A DNA stretch of 64,000 bases, taken from the NCBI GenBank assembly GCA_025059775.1, contig JANXCW010000004.1, positions 62,001 to 126,000 of the forward strand, read 5' to 3'. A model generated the notes under the pieces. It saw only the letters and a list, made by a program, of their open reading frames with translations. It did no database searches and was not told the origin of the DNA. Every line of letters starts with the position of its first letter. The first letter of the stretch is position 1. This DNA comes from Armatimonadota bacterium. GTDB lineage: Bacteria > Sysuimicrobiota > Sysuimicrobiia > Sysuimicrobiales > Sysuimicrobiaceae. Below, piece after piece: positions 54,729-62,729 of this stretch. The position numbers were made by a program, and so were the translations under genes.

Positions 54729-54746
54729 GCCGATCCTCCGCACAGG

Positions 54747-56285
54747 TTACGGTTGCCGGCTAATCCACGCCTCCGCGGGCTTCCAGAACGGCCAGGTGGC
54801 CCCCTGGAGGTGTCCGGTATCCCGGATTCCCTTCCGGACCACCACCGCGGCCCCGGGATGGGTGTAGACGGGGATCACCGTGTGGTCCTGGAGCAGCATC
54901 CGGTGGAGCTGCTGGAGCTTGTGGCGCTGCGGGGTGAGGGTCCCCGCGGACTCCTCCAACAGCTTCTGCAGACCCTCCGGGCGCTTCAGACTGGCCCACA
55001 CCTCTGCCGCCGTATCGCCCAGGTAGAACCCGATGTAGTTGTTGATGTTCGGGAAGTAGCCGTAGAGGTGCACCAGCAGTCCCCGCCAGCCTTTCCGCTG
55101 GTACTCCACGTAGCGGCCGATCTGCGGCAACTCCAGCTCCGCCCGGATCCCCACCTGCTGCAGGGCCTGCTGCAACGCGACCCCCGTGTCCCGCTGGAGG
55201 TAGAACGCCACGATCAACCGGGTGCTGAACCCGTTTGGGTAACCCGCCTGCGCCAGCAGCTCCCGCGCCCGCTGCGGATTGTACGTGGTCCCCCGGTAGT
55301 CGTTGAGGACGGCAGGGGTCCCCGGAGGAACGATCTGGTTCCAGGGCTCCCCAAGGCCGGCACCCAGCACCCGGGCAAGGCCCTCCCGGTCCAAGGCGTA
55401 CCCCACGGCCTCCCGCACCCGTGGGTCTGCGAAGGGGGAATCCGGGTTCGCACTGTCGGGGATGAGCATGAGGACGGCCCGGGACGGGGGCCCGGTGATG
55501 ACGTCGAACCTCCCCGTCTGCCGCAGCTGGTTCACGATCTGGGGATCCGCGAACCGCGCCACGTCCAGCTGACCCGCGAGGAGTGCCGCCTGGATGGTTA
55601 GGGGCTCCGCCTGGGGGAAGAACCGGAGCTCGATGCGGTCCAGGTAGGGCTTGGGTCGATCCCAGTATCGGTCGAACCGGACGAAGTCCGCGTACGCGTT
55701 GGGATCATACCGGGTGATCCGGAAGGGGCCGGTTCCCACGGGCTGCCACTGGGCCCGCTCCACGCCCAACCGGCGGATGGTGGTGGGGGAAGCGATCAGA
55801 GCCCCGCTCCCGGACAGGGCCAGGTAAATGCCGTTGTCCCACCGGGAGAGGTTGAGCCGTACCGTGTACCGATCCACGACATCCACGGACTGGATGTAGG
55901 AAGGAAGCCGCCGGACCTCGATCTGCTGGTCCAGGTTGAACTTCACCGCTTCCGCGGTCATCTCCGTGCCGTCGTGGAACAGAACTCCCCGGCGCAGCCG
56001 CAGGACGAGGGCCTTCCGGTCCGGAGCCACCTCCCACCGCTCCGCCAGCCGAGGGTACACCCGGTTCCACGCGTCCACGAACACCGGAGTCTCGTAGACC
56101 GGGATGGCCGGGAGGATCCCGAAGATGGGCATCAGCCACGGAACCCCGATGGGACCGCCCGCGGGAGGTTCCGCGATCCGGACGACTCCTCCCCGCTGTT
56201 TCTGTGTTGCAGGTCCCGCAAACCCTGCCAGGCCGAGGCTCAACACCAACAGGATCCCTAAAGCCACCTTCCAAGACCTGCACAT
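54747..56285 (-). CDS. Family 5 (oligopeptide/nickel-type) ABC solute-binding protein
   Basis: 512 residues with a signal peptide (WKVALGILLVLSLGLAGFAG). Standard family-5 order: LAERWEVAPDRKALVLRLRRGVLFHDGTEMTAEAVKFNLD, PVGTGPFRITRY, RVREAVGYALDREGL and a C-terminal VIPVYTHPGAAVV. No permease or ATPase genes are near, so it either joins a transporter encoded elsewhere or acts alone. Ligand unknown (peptide, sugar oligomer or metal chelate). It is at the head of a two-gene unit with the dehydrogenase. Confidence 0.88.
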   Translation of the reverse strand: MCRSWKVALGILLVLSLGLAGFAGPATQKQRGGVVRIAEPPAGGPIGVPWLMPIFGILPAIPVYETPVFVDAWNRVYPRLAERWEVAPDRKALVLRLRRGVLFHDGTEMTAEAVKFNLDQQIEVRRLPSYIQSVDVVDRYTVRLNLSRWDNGIYLALSGSGALIASPTTIRRLGVERAQWQPVGTGPFRITRYDPNAYADFVRFDRYWDRPKPYLDRIELRFFPQAEPLTIQAALLAGQLDVARFADPQIVNQLRQTGRFDVITGPPSRAVLMLIPDSANPDSPFADPRVREAVGYALDREGLARVLGAGLGEPWNQIVPPGTPAVLNDYRGTTYNPQRARELLAQAGYPNGFSTRLIVAFYLQRDTGVALQQALQQVGIRAELELPQIGRYVEYQRKGWRGLLVHLYGYFPNINNYIGFYLGDTAAEVWASLKRPEGLQKLLEESAGTLTPQRHKLQQLHRMLLQDHTVIPVYTHPGAAVVVRKGIRDTGHLQGATWPFWKPAEAWISRQP

Positions 56286-56315
56286 CGCTCCTCACCCCCG
56301 TTGCTGGTCTGCCCG

Positions 56316-56344
56316 AACTACGATCCTGTAGTCAGGGCTGTCAA
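56316..56344 (-). promoter_or_regulatory. Promoter with operator-like repeat before the binding protein/dehydrogenase operon
   Basis: Minus strand TTGACA (56339-56344), 17 bases, GTAGTT (56316-56321). The inverted repeat ACTAC-N6-GTAGT (56317-56332) covers the -10 box, as a repressor site would. Confidence 0.5.
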
Positions 56345-56370
56345 CACATCCCTCCATGGCATTCTCGATT

Positions 56371-57291
56371 CTACGGAATCCCCCCCCTCTCCTCCTGCTT
56401 TCCTCCCCCTTTATCCGGGAGGGGAATCCCCGAGGTGCGGAGATCGGCTAGGTACTCCGCGAGGGCCTCCTCCCATGGCCGCATCCGGATCCCCCAGGCC
56501 TTCAGTTTGGCGGTGGAGAGGGCGGAGTTCGCCGGACGCCGGGCCCGCGTGGGGTAGGCGTTTTGGGGGATGGGCTGCACGGGAACCCTGTACCCCGCCA
56601 GGGCCAGGATCCGACAGGCGAGGTCGTACCAGGTGCACGATCCCTCGTTGACCACGTGGAACACCCCAACCGCTCCCTGGCACACGAGCGTTACCAGGGC
56701 AGATGCCACGTCCACCGTATAAGTCGGGGACATCCGGACATCCGCCACCACCTGCAGACGTTCCCCGCACCGGGCCCGTTCCAGCACGGAGAGCACGAAG
56801 TTGCCGCCCTTGCCCCGGGCCCCGCTTCCTCCAAATAAGCTCGCCACCCGCACGACCAGGGCATCCGGGCAGGTCTGCCGGACCAGGTGTTCCCCGGCCA
56901 GCTTGGAGGTCCCGTACACGTTGATGGGGTTTGGCGGGTCCTCCTCCCGGTAGGGATCGGGCTTCCCGCCGTCGAAGACGTAGTCCGTGCTCAGGTACAC
57001 ACAGCGGGCTTGCGCTTCTTGGCATACCCGGGCTATGTGCAGGGCGCCCAGGGCGTTCACCCGAAACGCCACCTCCGGCCGGTCCTCACACTCGTCCACC
57101 CGCACGTAGGCCGCGCAGTTCACTACCACCTCCGGGTGCAGGGGAAGGATCGCCTCCGCCACCGAGGCAGGATCCGCGCACTCTATCTCCCTGTGCCCCA
57201 GGCCGATCGGGCACGCTCCCGCCTTCTCGAAGGCCCGAACCACCGCGCGGCCCAGTTGCCCCGTGGCGCCCACCACCACCACCCGTCGCAT
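56371..57291 (-). CDS. rmlD: dTDP-4-dehydrorhamnose reductase
   Basis: Last step of dTDP-L-rhamnose synthesis. 306 residues from ATG 57291 (MRRVVVVGATGQLGRAVV): NAD(P)-binding GATGQLG, NCAAYVRVDECE, STDYVFDG and the catalytic Tyr/Lys of VYGTSKLAGE. The C-terminal 20 residues (PDKGGGKQEERGGIP) are low-complexity. Together with rmlC it points to rhamnose-containing surface glycan; rmlA and rmlB are not in the window. Confidence 0.94.
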   Translation of the reverse strand: MRRVVVVGATGQLGRAVVRAFEKAGACPIGLGHREIECADPASVAEAILPLHPEVVVNCAAYVRVDECEDRPEVAFRVNALGALHIARVCQEAQARCVYLSTDYVFDGGKPDPYREEDPPNPINVYGTSKLAGEHLVRQTCPDALVVRVASLFGGSGARGKGGNFVLSVLERARCGERLQVVADVRMSPTYTVDVASALVTLVCQGAVGVFHVVNEGSCTWYDLACRILALAGYRVPVQPIPQNAYPTRARRPANSALSTAKLKAWGIRMRPWEEALAEYLADLRTSGIPLPDKGGGKQEERGGIP

Positions 57292-57338
57292 CCGTCTCCC
57301 CCTTCTGCCGGAGTCCTGCTCGGGGCGTCCCCGAAGGC

Positions 57339-57905
57339 TCACGCTCCCCTGTAGACGAAGTTGTGGTCCGCCTCCCGCAGGAGGGGCCACGCTCGATCCT
57401 TCTCGGAGAGCAGGGGATCCTCCACGGGCCACGGAATGCCCAGATCCGGGTCGTCCCATCGGATACCCCGGTCTAGGGCGGGATCGTATTCCTCCGTGCA
57501 CTTGTACAGTACGTCCGCCCCTTCGCTCAGCACGCAGAATCCGTGCGCGAATCCGGGAGGGACGTACAGCAGGGTATGCTCTCGATCCGAGAGGACGGCC
57601 GCCACCCACCGGCCGTAGGTGGGCGATCCCCTCCGGATGTCCACCGCCACGTCATAGATTTCCCCCCGGAGCACCATCACGAGCTTGCCCTGGGCTCTGG
57701 GCGCTTTTTGGTAATGCAGCCCTCGAAGAACGCCCCGCCGGATGGAGCGGGAAAAGTTGTCCTGCACGAAGGTTACCGGGATCCCGTGGCGCTCGAACTC
57801 CGATCTCCGGTAGGCCTCCAGGAAGAACCCGCGGGCATCCGCGAACGCCTGGGCCCGGATCAAGACCACATCCGGGATCTCCAGGGGAAGGAAGGCGAAC
57901 GGCAT
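57339..57905 (-). CDS. rmlC: dTDP-4-dehydrorhamnose 3,5-epimerase
   Basis: 188-residue cupin from ATG 57905 (MPFAFLPLEIPDVV). Motifs: DARGFFLEAYR, FVQDNFSRSIRRGVLRGLHYQ with the catalytic His, GEIYDVAVDIR and VPPGFAHGFCVLSEGADVLYKCTEEY. Length and motifs fit RmlC. It lies between the DUF2993 gene (10-base gap) and rmlD. Confidence 0.95.
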   Translation of the reverse strand: MPFAFLPLEIPDVVLIRAQAFADARGFFLEAYRRSEFERHGIPVTFVQDNFSRSIRRGVLRGLHYQKAPRAQGKLVMVLRGEIYDVAVDIRRGSPTYGRWVAAVLSDREHTLLYVPPGFAHGFCVLSEGADVLYKCTEEYDPALDRGIRWDDPDLGIPWPVEDPLLSEKDRAWPLLREADHNFVYRGA

Positions 57906-57915
57906 CCGGCTTCCC

Positions 57916-58638
57916 TCAGGGCAGCGTCTGGCAGAAGTCACAGGGATCCATGGGGTGTCGCAAGGTGGTCAACACCACGTGCGTGGGGGTGATGCGCACG
58001 GACCGGATGCGCACCGACACGGGCCATTCCACCATGTTCAGGAGAGGATTGATCCGGCGCTCGAACTCCGCCACCGCCGCGGGGGGCAGAGGGATCCCGT
58101 TCACCCGCAGGGCGTGCACACGGACGTAGACCGCGGGGGTCCCCACGGCTTCGAACCCCACCACCATCCCCACCCGCACGGGGATCCCCCTCATCCGCAC
58201 GACTCCCCGGCCCGCGATGAGTCCCCGGTCGACCTCGAGCCGGACCTCCTCCACGTCCGGGTTCCGTGCGAGGAACTCCTCGATGCTGCGAAGGCCCACC
58301 AGGGTGTGCAGGGCCGCCTCGCGGTAGGAGAGGACCCGAAGCGCACCCCGCCCCAGTTCCGCAGGATCCAGGGTTACTCCGCGCAGTCGCACCCAAAGGT
58401 GGTCCACCCGGAGGCCCGCAATGCGGGCCCGCTGCGCGTACAGGGAGATCCGGGCGTACATCCCTTCGTGGAGGTCTGGTACAGCCTCCACGTGGAGCAC
58501 CGGGGGACCTCCCAGCAGCTCCGCAAACGCGGCGCGGACGGCGTCTTCCGAGCTGGCCGCGGGTACAGAACCTCCCCACAGCGCGGAGAGGAGTCCACAG
58601 ATCAGAAAACCTAGAGCCCACCGTCCCCTTCCGCTCAC
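57916..58638 (-). CDS. DUF2993 (LmeA-like) lipid-binding exported protein
   Basis: 240 residues with a signal peptide (GRGRWALGFLICGLLSALWGGSVPAA). The rest is beta-rich, with repeated patterns such as LRVDHLWVRLRGVTLDP and VEEVRLEVDRGLIAG, as in DUF2993 proteins; in mycobacteria the relative LmeA binds phospholipids and helps lipomannan elongation. An extracytoplasmic role in glycolipid or surface-glycan assembly fits its neighbours rmlC and the phosphomannomutase. GTG start overlaps the preceding stop (GTGA). Confidence 0.75.
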   Translation of the reverse strand: MSGRGRWALGFLICGLLSALWGGSVPAASSEDAVRAAFAELLGGPPVLHVEAVPDLHEGMYARISLYAQRARIAGLRVDHLWVRLRGVTLDPAELGRGALRVLSYREAALHTLVGLRSIEEFLARNPDVEEVRLEVDRGLIAGRGVVRMRGIPVRVGMVVGFEAVGTPAVYVRVHALRVNGIPLPPAAVAEFERRINPLLNMVEWPVSVRIRSVRITPTHVVLTTLRHPMDPCDFCQTLP

Positions 58639-60032
58639 CGTCCCTCCGTCACGGTCTCCAGCCAATCCAGGGGGCCGCACTCCGGAAAGGTCGCCAAGGC
58701 CTCCTCCAGAATCCCCTTGATCCGCCTGAGCGCCTCCGGGGTCTTCCCTTCCGCCCGGACCACCAGCACGGGCTGGGTGTTGCTGGCCCGCACAAGTCCC
58801 CATCCGTCCTGGAAGATCACCCGGGCCCCGTCCACATCGATCACGGGGTACCGCGCCTTGAACTGGCGCACCAGTTCTGCCACCACCTCGAACTTCCGCT
58901 CGTCCGGACAGGCGACCCGGATCTCCGGGGTCGCATGATACCGGGGGATATCGCTCAGCAGTGCGGAAAGGGGCTTCTCCGTACGGGAGAGGATGCGCAA
59001 CAGGCGCGCGGCCGCGTACACCGCGTCGTCGTACCCGTAGTACTCGTCCGCGAAGAACATATGGCCGCTCATCTCACCCGCGAACACCGCCTTGACCTCC
59101 TGCATCTTCGCCTTGATGAGGGAGTGCCCGGTCTTGCAATAGATCGGCCTGCCCCCCAGCCGTTCCACCTCCTCCACCAGTGCCTGGCTGCACTTTACCT
59201 CGATGAGGGCCACGGCACCGGGATGCCGGGGGAGGATCTCCCGCCAGTACAGGATCATCAGCTGATCCCCCCAGACGATCCGCCCCCCCTCGTCCACCAC
59301 GCCGATCCGGTCACCGTCCCCGTCCAGGCCGATCCCCACGTCCGCCCCCTCCCGGAGGACGGTCTGGATGAGATCCCGGAGATTGCGGGGATCGATGGGG
59401 TCTGGGTGGTGGTGGGGGAAGCGGGGGTTGCTCTCGCAGTAGAGCGGGATCACCTCAACTCCCAGGTCCTGAAGGGCTTGCGGCGCGATGACGCTCGCGG
59501 TGCCGTTCCCGCAATCCAGCACCACCCGCAGCCGCCGCGGACCCAGCTGCACCTTCTCCCGGAGCATCTGGCGGTAGGCGGGGATGACGTCCACCTTCTG
59601 TACACTCCCCACGCCCTCTACCCACTCCCCCGCCTCCGCGAGCCGCCGAATCTCCTGAATCTGCGGACCGTACAGGGTCCCGAACCCATGGGCGAGCTTG
59701 AATCCGTTGTACTCGGGGGGGTTGTGGCTTGCGGTGATCATGACGCCGCCATCGATTCCTAGGTGTACCCGGGCGAAGTAGAACACGGGGGTGGTCACCA
59801 TGCCGACGTCCGTGACCGCGCACCCGGAACGAACCAGGGCTTCCACCACCGCGTCCCGGAGCGCGGGGGAGGAGACGCGGTTGTCGTGGCCCACCACCAC
59901 CTCCCGCTTTCCCCGGTCCGCCAGGTAGCGGGCATAGGCTCGGGCGATGGCAGCCGCCCCCTCGGGCGTGAGATCCTGACCGAACACCCCCCGGATGTCG
60001 TACTCCCGGAAGATGCGGGGTTGAAGGACCAT
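58635..60032 (-). CDS. Phosphomannomutase/phosphoglucomutase
   Basis: 465 residues, alpha-D-phosphohexomutase family. Phosphoserine loop TASHNPPEYNGFK (near 101), metal loop DGDGDRIGVVDE (near 240), sugar loop GEMSGHMFF (near 320) and phosphate loop RASNTQPVLVVR (near 425). Supplies glucose 1-phosphate or mannose 1-phosphate for dTDP-rhamnose and other surface sugars; the sequence does not tell which hexose is preferred. Four-base overlap with the next gene. Confidence 0.92.
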   Translation of the reverse strand: MVLQPRIFREYDIRGVFGQDLTPEGAAAIARAYARYLADRGKREVVVGHDNRVSSPALRDAVVEALVRSGCAVTDVGMVTTPVFYFARVHLGIDGGVMITASHNPPEYNGFKLAHGFGTLYGPQIQEIRRLAEAGEWVEGVGSVQKVDVIPAYRQMLREKVQLGPRRLRVVLDCGNGTASVIAPQALQDLGVEVIPLYCESNPRFPHHHPDPIDPRNLRDLIQTVLREGADVGIGLDGDGDRIGVVDEGGRIVWGDQLMILYWREILPRHPGAVALIEVKCSQALVEEVERLGGRPIYCKTGHSLIKAKMQEVKAVFAGEMSGHMFFADEYYGYDDAVYAAARLLRILSRTEKPLSALLSDIPRYHATPEIRVACPDERKFEVVAELVRQFKARYPVIDVDGARVIFQDGWGLVRASNTQPVLVVRAEGKTPEALRRIKGILEEALATFPECGPLDWLETVTEGR

Positions 60033-60077
60033 CCGCTCCCTCCTTCATGCCTTTCTCCATTCTATCAACGCACCCCG

Positions 60078-61535
60078 CTACTCCGGCGGCTCGGGGAAGG
60101 CCGTCCGCAGGGCATCGGAAGGCGTCAGACGCACGTTCAGGAAGATCTCCCGACGGACCATCCGGTAGGTCAGGGAAACCGCCAGGCAGTCGCACCGCGT
60201 GCCCACGTCCAGGTCTAGGTCCTCAAAGCCGGAGAGGGTGGCGTTGTAGACGGCGGAGACGCGGAGCCTCCAGCTGTCCGAGAGGTCCACGGAGGCGCTT
60301 CCCGAAAGTTTCAGGTGCCGGGGCACGAAGTCGTAGGCCACGCCCGCACGGAACCTAAACTCCGGTCCTGTGTATGCGTAGTCCACGGACACCGCCTCCG
60401 TACGATCCACCAGATCGAACAGGAAGGGGGTACTGCCCAGGAGGTCCGTCCGGACATACGACCCCGTCACCGTGGAACGGGCGTCCAGCCGGTGGGTGAG
60501 GCGCAGGCTGGTCGTAGGGATCACCAGGGACCGATCCCGGTACAGAGCCGCGCGGAGGGAGGTGGAGAGCACGAGCGTGGTCTGAGGAGAGAGGGAAACC
60601 GGATCCCACGTGAGGCCCAGGGCCCCTTCGAGCTTGGGGCCCTGGGCCCCCGTAACCCGCTCCCGGTAGGTGCCCACCAGCAGGGTGGGGGTCGCGGCGG
60701 CTGGGAGAAACGGAAGCCGTCCCGGTGCCGGCGCATACCGGAGCTCCAGGGCCTCATAGGGGCGATTTTCGTCGTCCCGCAACGCGCCAGCCACCAGCTC
60801 CAGGGACCAATCGGGATACCGCAAGCGGTGACGCCCTTCCCACCCCAGCAGGGTGCCGTAGCGGAGGTAGGCCTCTCCCAAAAGGTCCCCCGCCTGATAG
60901 GGGTATCGCAGGGCCACCCAGGATCCACTGATGGCATCGTAGCCGGCCTCCGGCCGGGGGAGGTGTTCCGCGAACTGCTCGAAGGAAGGCTCCCGGAGCG
61001 GGACCTCAAGCCGCCTCAAGCTCAAAAGCCGGGTGTTGCCCACCCACAGGCTCGCGTCCTCCGCCACCAGCCGTTGGGTGGGTACCAGCGTGATCCGTCG
61101 GGCGATGACACGGAAAAGGGGTGACGCGGGGTTGCACAGGGTAGCCAGGGCATCGAGGGCCTGGAGGACCTCGCCCTGCACCACCACCTCCTCAGCCCGG
61201 TAGTAGATGCCATCCACCACCGTGCGGGCCCGGACCGCGGAGACCCCGCGGGTACGCAGCTGGTACCGGATTCGGTCCGCGGCAAGGCGCCTTCCTGCCT
61301 GCTCCAGGAGCACCCGCCCCTGCACCAGGACCTCTCCTCTTTCCAGGTCCGCGAACGCCTCGTCCGCCCACAGGCGCACATCCAGGTACCGCAGCCGTAC
61401 GTTCCCCGTAGCCTCCAGGGTACGGGCCCCAGCATCGTACTGGACGCGGTCCGCCTCCAGGACCAGCTCCTGGGCTCCCAGTCCCGGGCTCAAGAGGAGC
61501 ACCACGAGGAGCGCTCCCCCAAAACACCTGCGCAC
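60078..61535 (-). CDS. OstA/LptD-like outer-membrane barrel protein
   Basis: 485 residues. Signal peptide (MRRCFGGALLVVLLLSPGLGAQ), an N-terminal OstA/LptA-like beta-jellyroll (about 22-120: LEADRVQYDAGARTLEATGNVRLRY) and a C-terminal region (about 160-485) of alternating polar/hydrophobic strands consistent with a beta-barrel. LptD inserts LPS in the outer leaflet of diderm bacteria; this protein is shorter than the proteobacterial one (about 780) but has the same plan. It ends with a non-aromatic residue. Lies back-to-back with an LpxB-like gene. Confidence 0.72.
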   Translation of the reverse strand: MRRCFGGALLVVLLLSPGLGAQELVLEADRVQYDAGARTLEATGNVRLRYLDVRLWADEAFADLERGEVLVQGRVLLEQAGRRLAADRIRYQLRTRGVSAVRARTVVDGIYYRAEEVVVQGEVLQALDALATLCNPASPLFRVIARRITLVPTQRLVAEDASLWVGNTRLLSLRRLEVPLREPSFEQFAEHLPRPEAGYDAISGSWVALRYPYQAGDLLGEAYLRYGTLLGWEGRHRLRYPDWSLELVAGALRDDENRPYEALELRYAPAPGRLPFLPAAATPTLLVGTYRERVTGAQGPKLEGALGLTWDPVSLSPQTTLVLSTSLRAALYRDRSLVIPTTSLRLTHRLDARSTVTGSYVRTDLLGSTPFLFDLVDRTEAVSVDYAYTGPEFRFRAGVAYDFVPRHLKLSGSASVDLSDSWRLRVSAVYNATLSGFEDLDLDVGTRCDCLAVSLTYRMVRREIFLNVRLTPSDALRTAFPEPPE

Positions 61536-61580
61536 GGATTCCAGGAATTCTAGACCCGGCCGCGGCGGTCCTCCGTTGCC

Positions 61581-61586
61581 TATAAT
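61581..61586 (+). promoter_or_regulatory. -10 box of the LpxB-like/MsbA-like operon, probably leaderless
   Basis: Perfect TATAAT ending 6 bases before GTG 61593. Transcription would begin at or next to the start codon, leaving no leader. A -35 box is not evident. Confidence 0.6.
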
Positions 61587-61592
61587 GGCCGC

Positions 61593-62729
61593 GTGGAGGT
61601 GCTGCTGGTGAGCAACGGTCCGGGCGAGGTGTGGGGCTGGGCCATCCCCGTGGCCCGGGCCCTCCGACGCCTATTCCGGGCTACGGTGCGGCTTGCCCTG
61701 CCGCCCTGCCAGTACGCCACGGGAAGAGAGGCGGAGGTAGCCCGGCGAACCGGCCTCTTTCAGGAGGTGCTGCACCCCAGAACGTGCGTCCAGCGGAGCC
61801 TGGGCCTGGGGCGCCTTCGGGCGGACCGGGTGGTGCACCTGGGCGGAGACCTCTGGTACGCGGTGCGGTTCGGCCGTCGGGCGCGCTGCCCAGTAGCCGC
61901 CTACACGGAGCGCACCCTCATCGCTTCCCGGCACCGGGCCTTTACCTGGATCGGAACTCCCACGGAGGAAGTGGCCCGCCGGCTCGTAGCGCTCGGCGTT
62001 CCCGAGCGGAAAGTGGAGGTTGTAGGGGAGCTGCGGGTGGACGCGCTCGCAGCCGGGTTCCGTCCTGCAGGGGAGGATGGGGCCGCGGAGCGGGATCGCC
62101 TGCTGCTCCTGCTCCCCGGGTCCCGCCCTCCCCTCGTCCGGGATCTGGCCCCCCTCATGGCACGGATCGGGGAGCTGGTGCGCCGGGCACACCGGGATGT
62201 GGAGGTGGCCATGGTAGCCTCCCCGTTCCTGCCCCCTGGGCTTTTGGAGAGTGCTGTCCTGAACCACCGCATCCACGTCCTCACGGAGGAGGAAGAACGC
62301 CTGCGGGCTTACCGTCGGGCTACTCTGGCTCTCACTATCCCCGGAACCGGCACCCTGGAGCTGGCATACCTGCACACCCCCATGGTGGTGTGGCTGCCCC
62401 TCTACGACCCTGCCCGGTTGCCCCTGGAGGGCCTCTGGGAGTGGGTGGGACGAATACCGCTCGGGGGTCGGGCCCTCAAGGCTGCCGCGGTGCGCCGGTA
62501 TTTCCGCACGCCCAGGCCCGTGGCGCTCCCCAACCGCCTGGCGGGCGAGCGGGTCGTGGAGGAGGTGGTGGGGGACGAGCCCGTGGAGGCGGTGGCGCGC
62601 AGGGTGGTGGAGCTGCTCGATGACGAAGCCCGCCGGGCCCGGATGCAGCGGGCTCTGCAGCTCCGTTTCCCCTGGGCTCCCGGCGCCGCGGACCGCCTTG
62701 TGCGCCGGATCGCGGAGGGAGGCGCATGA
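61593..62729 (+). CDS. LpxB-like (lipid-A-disaccharide synthase-related) glycosyltransferase
   Basis: 378 residues of the GT-B fold: VLLVSNGPGEVWGWAIPVARAL resembles the LpxB N-terminus, LLLLPGSRPPLVRDLAPLMA and TIPGTGTLELAYLHTPMVVWLPL its C-terminal donor site. It is divergent from the true LpxB family in details, so the acceptor and product are uncertain; a glycolipid is likely. GTG 61593 is the start; stop overlaps the exporter gene by ATGA. Product and lipid exporter are probably made together. Confidence 0.75.
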   Translation: MEVLLVSNGPGEVWGWAIPVARALRRLFRATVRLALPPCQYATGREAEVARRTGLFQEVLHPRTCVQRSLGLGRLRADRVVHLGGDLWYAVRFGRRARCPVAAYTERTLIASRHRAFTWIGTPTEEVARRLVALGVPERKVEVVGELRVDALAAGFRPAGEDGAAERDRLLLLLPGSRPPLVRDLAPLMARIGELVRRAHRDVEVAMVASPFLPPGLLESAVLNHRIHVLTEEEERLRAYRRATLALTIPGTGTLELAYLHTPMVVWLPLYDPARLPLEGLWEWVGRIPLGGRALKAAAVRRYFRTPRPVALPNRLAGERVVEEVVGDEPVEAVARRVVELLDDEARRARMQRALQLRFPWAPGAADRLVRRIAEGGA

